DNA of 64,000 nucleotides from Alistipes sp. (GTDB lineage: Bacteria; Bacteroidota; Bacteroidia; Bacteroidales; Rikenellaceae). Made by a program: the position numbers and the translations under genes. The notes below the pieces were generated by a model that did not search any database, had not been told where the DNA came from, and was given only the letters and a program-made list of their open reading frames with translations. The stretch is taken from positions 86,751 through 150,750 of the forward strand of contig JAGCMF010000002.1 of the NCBI GenBank assembly GCA_017646625.1, in the 5' to 3' direction. Positions 52,737 to 61,560 of the stretch are shown here, in pieces; position 1 is the first letter of the stretch, and every line of letters begins with the position of its first letter.

Positions 52737-55700
52737 TCAACCATTTACTTTTGATGCTGATGCCAATGTGCGGAGCATATCAACACCCTCGGCAACACTA
52801 TATATCTTCCTAACGGTCATCGATAGACGATTATTGTACTGCTTGACGACAAAGCGGTCGGGCTGTGCAACAACCATGCGTAGCATGTCGAGGAAGGTGT
52901 CTGTCTTGAAAAATGGTGAGTTGTTGTCGCCCACGAAGCGCACAATCATAAGTCCATTCTTCACCTTTACATGCTCTATGCCGAGGTTTATGGCCTCGCG
53001 GCGTAGCTTGACAACGTCGATGAGCACACGCACAGGCTCTGGCAGCTCACCAAAGCGGTCCTCGAGACGTGCTGCGAAGGCGGCATATTGGTCATCGCTG
53101 CGCATGGCATCAATCTCGCGGTATAGGCGTAGCTTCTCGGACTGCGAACGAACGTAACTATCGGGTATTGAGGCGTCAACGTCAATGTCGATGGTGGCGT
53201 CGTCAACGAATGTAACCTCCCTCAATGCATCGTTCTCGTCCTGTGTCAAGCCTGACGTGTCGAGACCCTCGGCACGAAGCTCCGAGATAGCCTGGTTTAG
53301 AATCTTCTGGTATGTCTCGATGCCTATGTCTGCTATGAAGCCACTCTGCTCGGCACCTAACAGGTTACCCGCACCACGTATATCGAGGTCCTGCATGGCG
53401 ATGTTGAAGCCCGAGCCGAGGTCCGAGAACTCCTCTATGGCGCGCAGACGACGACGTGCGTCGCTACCTATGAGCTCGTCGGGGGGTGATAGAAGGTAGC
53501 AGAAGCCCTTCTTGTTGGATCTTCCCACACGGCCACGTAGCTGGTGTAGGTCACTCAAGCCGAAGCGGTGCGCATCGTTGATAATGATGGTGTTGGCATT
53601 GCCGATGTCTATGCCGTTCTCGATGATTGTCGTTGCCAGCAACACGTCGAACTCGCCATATATGAAGTCCATGATGAGCTTCTCGAGCTGGTCGGCAGGC
53701 ATGCGACCATGACCTACGCCCACACGGGCCTTGGGGCATAGTCGTGTGATGAGACCCTGCATGGTCAAAAGGTCATCAACGCGGTTATGCACGAAGTATA
53801 CCTGTCCACCACGCGACAACTCCTCCTCGATGGCATCACGTATGACATCTTCATTAAAGGTGTGCGACTCGGTGACTATGGGCTGGCGGTTTGGTGGTGG
53901 GGTAGATATCACCGAGAGGTCGCGAGAACCCATAAGCGAGAATTGCAGTGTGCGAGGTATAGGCGTAGCTGTAAGTGTCAGCGTGTCAACAGAGATGGCA
54001 AGCTGTGTGAGCTTCTCCTTTGCTGCCACACCGAACTTCTGCTCCTCATCTATGATGAGTAGTCCGAGGTCGTGGAACTCTATCTGCTTCGAGAGCATCT
54101 TATGTGTGCCGATGAGGATATCAATCTTTCCACTCTTTAAATCTTCGGCTATGCGTCGAGCCTCCTTTGTCGATTTCGTACGGTTTATGTACTCCACGGT
54201 CACGGGGAGGTCACGCAGACGTTCCGAGAAGGAACGGTAGTGTTGTAGCGCAAGGATTGTAGTAGGCACAAGCACGGCAGTCTGCTTACCGTCGCATGCC
54301 GCCTTGAAGGCAGCACGTATAGCCACCTCCGTCTTGCCAAAGCCCACGTCGCCACATACGAGCCTATCCATTGGTTGGCTCGACTCCATATCTCTCTTTA
54401 CTGCGGCAATGGCACTCTGCTGGTCGGGGGTATCCTCCCACTTGAACGACGCCTCAAGCTCCTGGTTTAGGTATCCATCTTCGGAGAAGGCAAAGCCTTG
54501 TGATGCCTTACGTTTGGCATAGAGGGCTATGAGCTCACGCGATATATCTTTTACGGCCTTCTTGGTTGTCGCCTTTAGCTTCTGCCAAGCGCCATTTCCG
54601 AGTTTGTATATCTTTGGTGGTTCGGCCTCGCCACTCTTGTAGCGCGATATGCGGTGCAGGGCGTGGACATTAACAAAGAGGATGTCGTTATCCTTGTATA
54701 TCAGTTTTATAACCTCCTTAATACGGCCATTCTCGTTGAGCTTAACAAGACCACCAAAGCGACCCACGCCATGGTCTATGTGCACGACATAGTCACCAAC
54801 TTTTAGGGCGTTGAGCTCGGCAACGGTCATCTGCTCATCACGTTTTATCTCGCCACGTATGTGGTAACGCTGGTAGCGGTCAAAAATCTGATGATCAGTG
54901 TATATGCACACCTTGAGTATATTGTCTACGAAGCCCTCATGCAGCACAAGGTCTGTGGCATGGAAGGTGACACCCTGTCGGCCTGTTTGGTGGAAGATGT
55001 TCGTAAGACGTTCTATCTGCGCCTTGTTATGCGAGAGTATGAATGTCTCATATCCTCGTTCCTTGTTCCAGCGTATGTCGTCGGCGAGCATCGCAAAGTT
55101 GCGGTTGAAGCTGGGTTGTGGCGCCGTGTCAAAGGCTATGGTTGTCGTGGCGCGCCTCTCGCGTAGGTTGTCTTTAAGAAGCACGAGACGTGATGTAGCC
55201 CAATCCTGTAGTAGTACCTGACGAGATGTGACCCTTGCTGCTAGCATAGCCACGTCGTCCGTGCTCTCCGCCTGTTCGAGCACCTTCTTGCGTATCTCTG
55301 CAATCTTGCGCAGCGCATAGTCGCCATCGTCGAGCCACCATGTGGCCTGGCCGATGAACTGTGCAAGTGACACTCGTGTATTGTCTGATGCACGCATCAT
55401 GTTGGGTATGATGTCTACATCGTTTGGGCGTTCTGCAGATAGCTGACTCGAGATGTCGAAGCGACGTATCGAGTCTACCTCGCTACCGAAGAAGTCGATA
55501 CGGTATGGCTTCGACTCCACGTATGAGAATACGTCGACGATACCACCGCGCACGGAGTATTGGCCCGGCTCGTAGACAAAGTCTACACGTGTGAAGTTGT
55601 GGTCGGCGAGCCACTCTACAAGAGCATTCTGCTCGAGGCTGTCGCCCACGGCTATGTGTTTCGAGTCACTGTCGAGGCGTGTGCGGTCGGCAACACTCTC

Positions 55701-56084
55701 GGCAAGAGCCTCGGGGTAGGTGCATATGGCAAGATATCCGCTGCGGTAGTTGGTTATTGCATTAAGCGTTGCTGTGCGTCGCACAAGACCTTGAGCATCC
55801 TCGGCACCATATGCCGCAGAACGCTTATATCCCGAGGCGAAGAATGCAACATGCTCCTCGTCAAGTAGTTCGTAGAGGTCGTTGGCGAGGTATGCGGCCC
55901 TATCCTTATCCTCCATGAGGAAGACATGTATGCCTCCAAGTCTCTCTACTATTGTTGCCGCATAAAGCGAAAAGGCCCCACCGACCATCTGTGATAGATG
56001 GACGGTAGAGGCCTCTGTACCCAAACTTTTGTATAGCTCATCAGCACGTTTGGACTTACTGATGAGACGCTTCAAATAATCCAT
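52737..56084 (-). CDS. mfd: Transcription-repair coupling factor Mfd
   Basis: A 1115-residue DNA translocase that removes stalled RNA polymerase and recruits UvrA. The UvrB-like N-terminal region (about 1-330), the RNA polymerase-interacting domain with KVGDYVVHIDHGVGRFGGLV (about 430), the helicase core (GDVGFGKTEVAIRAAFKA, Walker A; DEEQKFG, Walker B; TLTATPIPRTLQFSL) and the D7 autoinhibitory domain are all present. Length is normal. It heads the minus-strand block that includes coaX. Confidence 0.96.
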   Translation of the reverse strand: MDYLKRLISKSKRADELYKSLGTEASTVHLSQMVGGAFSLYAATIVERLGGIHVFLMEDKDRAAYLANDLYELLDEEHVAFFASGYKRSAAYGAEDAQGLVRRTATLNAITNYRSGYLAICTYPEALAESVADRTRLDSDSKHIAVGDSLEQNALVEWLADHNFTRVDFVYEPGQYSVRGGIVDVFSYVESKPYRIDFFGSEVDSIRRFDISSQLSAERPNDVDIIPNMMRASDNTRVSLAQFIGQATWWLDDGDYALRKIAEIRKKVLEQAESTDDVAMLAARVTSRQVLLQDWATSRLVLLKDNLRERRATTTIAFDTAPQPSFNRNFAMLADDIRWNKERGYETFILSHNKAQIERLTNIFHQTGRQGVTFHATDLVLHEGFVDNILKVCIYTDHQIFDRYQRYHIRGEIKRDEQMTVAELNALKVGDYVVHIDHGVGRFGGLVKLNENGRIKEVIKLIYKDNDILFVNVHALHRISRYKSGEAEPPKIYKLGNGAWQKLKATTKKAVKDISRELIALYAKRKASQGFAFSEDGYLNQELEASFKWEDTPDQQSAIAAVKRDMESSQPMDRLVCGDVGFGKTEVAIRAAFKAACDGKQTAVLVPTTILALQHYRSFSERLRDLPVTVEYINRTKSTKEARRIAEDLKSGKIDILIGTHKMLSKQIEFHDLGLLIIDEEQKFGVAAKEKLTQLAISVDTLTLTATPIPRTLQFSLMGSRDLSVISTPPPNRQPIVTESHTFNEDVIRDAIEEELSRGGQVYFVHNRVDDLLTMQGLITRLCPKARVGVGHGRMPADQLEKLIMDFIYGEFDVLLATTIIENGIDIGNANTIIINDAHRFGLSDLHQLRGRVGRSNKKGFCYLLSPPDELIGSDARRRLRAIEEFSDLGSGFNIAMQDLDIRGAGNLLGAEQSGFIADIGIETYQKILNQAISELRAEGLDTSGLTQDENDALREVTFVDDATIDIDVDASIPDSYVRSQSEKLRLYREIDAMRSDDQYAAFAARLEDRFGELPEPVRVLIDVVKLRREAINLGIEHVKVKNGLMIVRFVGDNNSPFFKTDTFLDMLRMVVAQPDRFVVKQYNNRLSMTVRKIYSVAEGVDMLRTLASASKVNG

Positions 56085-56104
56085 ATCGCTTCGTTTCGAC
56101 AGGT

Positions 56105-57655
56105 TTAGTTGTTAATCAGAAGCGACTCCCCCTTTTTGTCGAGGTAGCTAACATCAATCATTCCGATGCTATGGTCGGTGGTTAGTTTGATGCGTAGCTT
56201 GTACTTAAAAATCCAACGCATTCGTAGTGGCCAGATACCCTTGCGCAGGTATGCTGCAACATATGGGCTCACTCGAAGGTTTACATATTTGCAACCCTTC
56301 TCTGCGAGTAGCTGTATCTGTCCCTCAATCTTCTGCTCGAGCAGTATTGTAGGCTCAACCTTGCCTGTGCCGTGACATGTAGGACATACGTCAGATGTCT
56401 CGTTCATGGCGATGGGGCGCACACGCTGGCGTGTGATCTGCATAAGGCCAAACTTCGTGATAGGAAGTATTGTATGTTTAGCCTTATCTGTTGCCATGAG
56501 CTTCTGCATCTCCTGGTATAACGTCTGTCGACTCTGCTGCTTGCGCATATCTATGAAGTCGACGATGACGATACCTCCCATATCGCGGAGGCGCAGTTGT
56601 CGTGCTATCTCTGCTGCAGCTGCGAGGTTCACCTCGAGGGCTGTTTGCTCCTGGTCATCCTCGGCCTTGGTGCGGTTTCCGGAGTTTACGTCTATGACGT
56701 GCATAGCCTCCGTGTGCTCGATGATAAGATATGCACCACGACGTAGTGATACATACTTTGCAAATAACGACTTTATCTGTTTCGCGACATCGAAGTTATC
56801 GAAGATGGGCACTTTGCCCTTGTAGAGTTTCACCAGTTGCTCCATATCGGGTTTTATGGCGCGAACGTAACTCTTAATCTCCTTGTACATCGTCTCGTCG
56901 TCGACAGTTATCTGCGAGAATGTGTCATTTAACGAGTCGCGAATAATTGTGTTCACACGGCTCATCTCACTTATGAGGCGCGCGGGGGCCTCACTCTTGC
57001 GCATGGCGGCAAGTGCCGTGTTCCATCTCTCAACAAGAGAGAGTATGTCTTGCATAATGTCGATGTCCTCGGCTTCGGCAGCTGCCGTGCGTATTATGAC
57101 ACCGAAGTTCTGTGGCAACACCTCCTGTGCTACCTTGCGTAGTCGTTTTTTTGCTGTGTTCGAACGTATCTTTGTAGATACAAACACCTTATTGGTGAAC
57201 GGCACCAACACCACGTTACGTCCGGCAAGCGATATGTCGGCTGTTAGTCGTGGTCCCTTGGTCGATATAGCCTCCTTCGATATCTGCACCATTACGGTCT
57301 GTCCGACCTGCAGATGGTCGCCTATGCGACCCTCCTTCTCGAGCTGTGGCTCGAGCTTCATGCTGTCGACATGGAGTGTTCTCTTGCCTGGGGCATGGCT
57401 CTCAACGATGCGACGTAGAGATGAGAAGTTAGCTCCGAGGTCGAGGTAGTGGATGAAGGCATCCTTCTCGTGACCAATGTTTACGAATGCTGCATTGAGA
57501 CCTGGCATTATCTTGCGTACGCGACCTAAATATATGTCGCCCACAGAGAAGCCTGTCTGGCACTGCTCTTTGTTAAGCTCGACAAGCACCTTGTTCTCAC
57601 ATAGTGCTATCGATACTTCCGTTGGATTTACATTGATGATAAGTTCTCTGTTCAT
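56105..57655 (-). CDS. rng: Ribonuclease G/E family endonuclease
   Basis: A 516-residue RNase E/G homologue. The S1 domain (about 30-120) begins IYLGRVRKIMPGLNAAFVNIGHEKDAF. The DNase I-like core has DVNSGNRTKAE and IVIVDFIDMRK with metal-binding Asp residues. CPTCHGTGKV (about 405) is the zinc-link of the tetramer. The RNase E C-terminal scaffold is absent, so it fits RNase G. It processes rRNA and mRNA. It has about 120 bp of upstream spacer after the HU-COX24 terminator. Confidence 0.92.
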   Translation of the reverse strand: MNRELIINVNPTEVSIALCENKVLVELNKEQCQTGFSVGDIYLGRVRKIMPGLNAAFVNIGHEKDAFIHYLDLGANFSSLRRIVESHAPGKRTLHVDSMKLEPQLEKEGRIGDHLQVGQTVMVQISKEAISTKGPRLTADISLAGRNVVLVPFTNKVFVSTKIRSNTAKKRLRKVAQEVLPQNFGVIIRTAAAEAEDIDIMQDILSLVERWNTALAAMRKSEAPARLISEMSRVNTIIRDSLNDTFSQITVDDETMYKEIKSYVRAIKPDMEQLVKLYKGKVPIFDNFDVAKQIKSLFAKYVSLRRGAYLIIEHTEAMHVIDVNSGNRTKAEDDQEQTALEVNLAAAAEIARQLRLRDMGGIVIVDFIDMRKQQSRQTLYQEMQKLMATDKAKHTILPITKFGLMQITRQRVRPIAMNETSDVCPTCHGTGKVEPTILLEQKIEGQIQLLAEKGCKYVNLRVSPYVAAYLRKGIWPLRMRWIFKYKLRIKLTTDHSIGMIDVSYLDKKGESLLINN

Positions 57656-57774
57656 AGTCTATGCAATGTAAATCATGTTTCGAGACCATGTGGCAATACT
57701 CTGTGGAGTGTGCCACTGGTTTCCTAAATGCTTGGTACTGTGACTGTACGACGCATCCCAAGCCTTTGTTTAAC

Positions 57775-57807
57775 AAAGAGACCTGCCCCACGTGGACAGG
57801 TCTCTTT
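57775..57807 (-). terminator. Terminator of the HU-COX24 transcription unit
   Basis: AAAGAGACCTG (57775-57785) and CAGGTCTCTTT (57797-57807) form an 11-bp perfect stem with an 11-base loop. The minus-strand tail is T-rich. Confidence 0.85.
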
Positions 57808-57823
57808 ATGTCCGTTAAGAAGA

Positions 57824-57913
57824 TTACTTCTTCTTGTGACGATTCTTGCGAAGACGCTTCTTACGCTTGTGCGTAGCCATCTTATGACGCTTGTGCTTCT
57901 TTCCGTTTGGCAT
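57824..57913 (-). CDS. 29-residue basic AURKAIP1/COX24-domain (mS38-like) protein
   Basis: An ATG at 57913 opens MPNGKKHKRHKMATHKRKKR and ends RHKKK at a TAA. About two-thirds of residues are Lys, Arg or His. This matches short Bacteroidetes proteins annotated with the AURKAIP1/COX24 (DUF1713) domain, related to the mitochondrial small-subunit protein mS38, so it is probably ribosome-associated. It is cotranscribed with the HU gene 32 bp upstream. Many gene callers would miss it because of its length. Confidence 0.8.
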   Translation of the reverse strand: MPNGKKHKRHKMATHKRKKRLRKNRHKKK

Positions 57914-57945
57914 AACTTAATATATTATTAAAAGGTTTAAAAGTC

Positions 57946-58218
57946 TTACTTAACCTCACCAGCGAAGCTCTTTGCAGGCTTGAAAGCTGGGATGTTGTGC
58001 TCGGGGATAGTGATGGTAGTATTCTTTGAGATGTTACGAGCAACCTTCATAGCGCGCTTCTTGATGATGAAGCTACCAAAGCCACGAAGATATACGTTCT
58101 CGCCATTGATCATAGCACCCTTAACGCTTTCCATGAAAGCCTCAACGATAGCCTGAACCTGAATCTTCTCAACGCCGGTTGACTTCGCAATCTCGTTAAC
58201 GATATCTGCCTTTGTCAT
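57946..58218 (-). CDS. HU-family DNA-binding protein
   Basis: A 90-residue nucleoid protein that bends DNA as a dimer. MTKADIVNEIAKSTGVEKIQVQAIVEAF forms the helical body, and VYLRGFGSFIIKKRAMKVARNISKNTTITIPEHNIPAFKPAKSF includes the beta-arm with the conserved GFGSF and the Pro of the arm tip. Length is standard. A perfect-spacing promoter lies upstream (58308-58338). Confidence 0.95.
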   Translation of the reverse strand: MTKADIVNEIAKSTGVEKIQVQAIVEAFMESVKGAMINGENVYLRGFGSFIIKKRAMKVARNISKNTTITIPEHNIPAFKPAKSFAGEVK

Positions 58219-58307
58219 AGTTGTAAATAGTTTTATTTAGTTTATTTTTTATAACAAGTGTTCAACAATCTTTGCCCTAAATGGGGTCTTTAGCAAAAAA
58301 ATGTCTG

Positions 58308-58338
58308 CAAATATACGGCATCTTTGGGTAATATGCAA
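58308..58338 (-). promoter_or_regulatory. Promoter of the HU gene
   Basis: On the minus strand TTG (58338-58336), 20 bases, then TATATTTG (58315-58308). Leader about 80 bases. Confidence 0.75.
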
Positions 58339-58416
58339 GCAAAAACAAAAATAAAATTCTTTTTTCATCTTTGCAACATATTGTCTGGCAACCAAAAGAG
58401 GGTTGACCGTATCTCT

Positions 58417-58827
58417 CTAACGGAAGTTGTTGAGGGCTGTTGCGAGACCCTCCACCGCCTGGTCGAGACCTGTCTGAATTTTGCTGCCAATCATCATGCG
58501 CATCATCATGTTTAGCTCGGCATGGAGCACCATGCGGATGCGTGTGTCGCGTTCTGCAACCTCCTTAAGCTGAATCCAGAAGCTGAAGTCTATAGGTACG
58601 TTTCCGCCGTCGCCTACAATCTTAACATGCTTATTCTCAACCTTCTCGGCGATGCGAAGGCCTACCTTCATGCCCTTAATCTTGAATGAGCAGCTGTCGG
58701 GTGTTGCCTCCCACTCCTCCACCTTATCCTGTATGGCAGGTGTCATGAGGTCCATGCGCGAGATTATAGGGTATATAAGCGCTGCAGGATGATTTATCTG
58801 TTGCTGTTTAGACTCGTACTTTTCCAT
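58417..58827 (-). CDS. START-like/SRPBCC family protein
   Basis: A 136-residue cytoplasmic protein with the helix-grip pattern: a basic beta-strand opening (YESKQQQINHPAALIYPIISRMDLM), alternating strands (SCSFKIKGMKVGLRI, DFSFWIQLKEV) and a long C-terminal helix (GLDQAVEGLATALNNF). The SRPBCC fold usually binds a hydrophobic ligand; the ligand here is unknown. It lies downstream of tsaE on the same strand (54 bp gap), with its own promoter. Confidence 0.8.
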   Translation of the reverse strand: MEKYESKQQQINHPAALIYPIISRMDLMTPAIQDKVEEWEATPDSCSFKIKGMKVGLRIAEKVENKHVKIVGDGGNVPIDFSFWIQLKEVAERDTRIRMVLHAELNMMMRMMIGSKIQTGLDQAVEGLATALNNFR

Positions 58828-58866
58828 CGTATATATCTTGAAATGGTTTATGACTCAAAAACGGCG

Positions 58867-58896
58867 CAAAGGTAGTTAAAATTACCGAATTACAAA
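58867..58896 (-). promoter_or_regulatory. Probable promoter of the START-like gene
   Basis: On the minus strand TTTG (58896-58893), 18 bases, then TACCTTTG (58874-58867). The -33 element lies inside the 3' end of tsaE. Confidence 0.6.
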
Positions 58897-59295
58897 ACGT
58901 CGTTCTGTATGTCCAAGAATCTCAATCTTCACCACCATGGTGTTGTCGGGTAGCAGTGGCTCAATCTTCTCGGGCCACTCCACGAGGCATAGGTCGCCCG
59001 ATGCGAGGTACTCCTCCGAGCCGAAGTCCAGAGCCTCCTCTACGCGGTCTATGCGGTACATGTCGAAGTGGTATATCGTGCGATCACCCACATATTGGTT
59101 TACGATGGCGAAGGTGGGGCTTGTGACATCATCTTCGGCACCGAGGAGTGCTGCAATGCGGCTTATGAGTGTTGTCTTGCCTGCACCCATGGGTGCGTCG
59201 AAGGCTACGACGGTGCGGTCGCCGAGGTAGTCAATAATCACTCGTGCAACATCATCAAGATCATCCAGAGAGTCAATCTCTATTACTCTTTCCAT
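58882..59295 (-). CDS. tsaE: tRNA threonylcarbamoyladenosine ATPase TsaE
   Basis: A 137-residue P-loop protein required with TsaB, TsaC and TsaD to make t6A37 in ANN-decoding tRNAs. Walker A is APMGAGKTTLISRIA near residue 41; DDVTSPTFAIVNQY is the switch and YHFDMYRI holds the Walker B-like Asp. Length is normal. It is encoded 18 bp downstream of porX, an arrangement I have seen in Bacteroidetes. Confidence 0.94.
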   Translation of the reverse strand: MERVIEIDSLDDLDDVARVIIDYLGDRTVVAFDAPMGAGKTTLISRIAALLGAEDDVTSPTFAIVNQYVGDRTIYHFDMYRIDRVEEALDFGSEEYLASGDLCLVEWPEKIEPLLPDNTMVVKIEILGHTERRFVIR

Positions 59296-59313
59296 AGTTA
59301 TCTCTATTTTCTG

Positions 59314-60873
59314 TTATCTCTTCTTTGGGTTAAGTACTACGTATGGTACAATCATCTCCTCCATCGATATTCCGCCATGCTGGAACGTATTTTTGTAGTA
59401 GCGTATATAGCGGTTGGCATCGTTGTTATATACGAGGAAATCTCTGTTATAGGCAAATATATAGCTTGATGTTAGGCGTCCCGAGGGTAGCTGCACATCC
59501 TCTGGGCGTGTTACCTCATATACATCGCGCGCGTTATACGCGAGGTTACGCCCCGTCTTGTAGCGTAGGTTTGCCGAAGTCTCCTTGTCGCCTGTAACAC
59601 GCACGGGGTTGTCGACACGTATTGTGCCATGGTCGGATGTTATAATCAGCCTATGGCCATGCTCTGCGAGGAGCTTTAGGAGTGTGAAGAGCTCCGAGTG
59701 CTCAAACCATGAACGTGTGAGTGAACGGAATGCCGCCTCGTCGTCTGTGAGGTCGCGTATGATGTCGGTCTCGGTGCGTGCGTGCGAGAGGATGTCGAGG
59801 AAGTTGTATACTATGACCGAGAGATCGGCGTCATATACACGGCTCATGTTCTCCAGGAGCTTACGTCCCGATTCTGGGCGTACGAGCTTGTCGAACGACA
59901 GCTTATATCTCTTTCCTGACTGCGCAATGAGGCGCTTGAGGAACTCCTCCTCGTACATGTTTTTGCCTCCATCCTCGTTGTCGTTGAGCCACTTGTCGGG
60001 CATGAGCTTGTCTATGGCCAGCGGCATGAGGCCGGCAAAGAGGGCGTTGCGTGCATACTGTGTTGCTGTGGGTAGTATGGCGCAGTAGAAGTCGTCGGTA
60101 AGTATGTCGTAGTAGCTGCGCAACATGGGCTCGAGTACACGCCACTGGTCGTAGCGCATGTTGTCTATGAGCAGCAGGGTGGTGTGTTGTGCCTCGTCAA
60201 CGTCGGCAAATATGCGCCTACGCATCAGCGTGTGCGACATCACGGGTATCTGGTCGTCGGGCAGACGGCGGTTTATCCAGTCGTAGTAGTTGCGGCGCAC
60301 AAACTTCGAGAACTCCTGATTTGCCTCATTCTTCTGGTATGATAGCACCTCGCGGATGCTCTTGTCCGAGGATGACGACAGCTCTATCTCCCAGCCTACA
60401 AGCTTGCGGTATAGTGCGCACCACTCGGTAAATGTTGATGCTGTCTGCTGCTGTGCTGCTATGCGTCCGAACTCTGAACGGTAGTCTGCTGTAGTCTGCT
60501 CTGTTACAAGCTGTTCGGAGTGTAGGTTCTTCTTTATTGATAGAAGCACCTGGTTGGGGTTTACGGGCTTTATTATGTAGTCGGCAATCTTTGAGCCTAT
60601 GGCCTTATCCATGATGTTCTCCTCCTCACTCTTCGTAACCATGATTACGGGTAAGGAGGGGTGTGCACTCTTTATTAGTGGCAGTGTCTCGAGGCCTGTC
60701 ATGCCGGGCATCATCTCGTCGAGGATGACAAGGTCATAGGCCTCTGTGGATAGCATCTCCACAGCGTCGTAGCCGTTATTGCATGTAGCAACATCGTAAC
60801 CCTTGGCTGTGAGGAACATAACGTGGGGCTTCAGGAGGTCAATCTCATCATCCACCCATAATATCTTATTCAT
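59314..60873 (-). CDS. porX: PorX-like response regulator with PglZ domain
   Basis: A 519-residue two-domain protein. The receiver (1-120) has KILWVDDEIDLLKPH with acidic pocket residues, phospho-Asp in LVILDEMMPGMTG (about 52), and conserved Thr and Lys (VTKSEEE, YIIKPVNP). After a helical linker the PglZ-type phosphatase-fold domain (about 205-519) has LLLIDNMRYDQWRVLEPML and IITSDHGTIRV, with metal-binding residues. PorX regulates type 9 secretion genes in Porphyromonas and Flavobacterium. Its sensor partner PorY is not in this window. Confidence 0.93.
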   Translation of the reverse strand: MNKILWVDDEIDLLKPHVMFLTAKGYDVATCNNGYDAVEMLSTEAYDLVILDEMMPGMTGLETLPLIKSAHPSLPVIMVTKSEEENIMDKAIGSKIADYIIKPVNPNQVLLSIKKNLHSEQLVTEQTTADYRSEFGRIAAQQQTASTFTEWCALYRKLVGWEIELSSSSDKSIREVLSYQKNEANQEFSKFVRRNYYDWINRRLPDDQIPVMSHTLMRRRIFADVDEAQHTTLLLIDNMRYDQWRVLEPMLRSYYDILTDDFYCAILPTATQYARNALFAGLMPLAIDKLMPDKWLNDNEDGGKNMYEEEFLKRLIAQSGKRYKLSFDKLVRPESGRKLLENMSRVYDADLSVIVYNFLDILSHARTETDIIRDLTDDEAAFRSLTRSWFEHSELFTLLKLLAEHGHRLIITSDHGTIRVDNPVRVTGDKETSANLRYKTGRNLAYNARDVYEVTRPEDVQLPSGRLTSSYIFAYNRDFLVYNNDANRYIRYYKNTFQHGGISMEEMIVPYVVLNPKKR

Positions 60874-60884
60874 ATACTACAATC

Positions 60885-61526
<642 letters not shown>

Positions 61527-61560
61527 TTATAGTTTGAACAAACTAATCAATACAATATTT

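Noticed and set aside
57661-57876. Cys-rich plus-strand frame of 71 codons
   Set aside because: It runs across the HU-COX24 terminator and antisense to the COX24-like gene, with no promoter or family resemblance.
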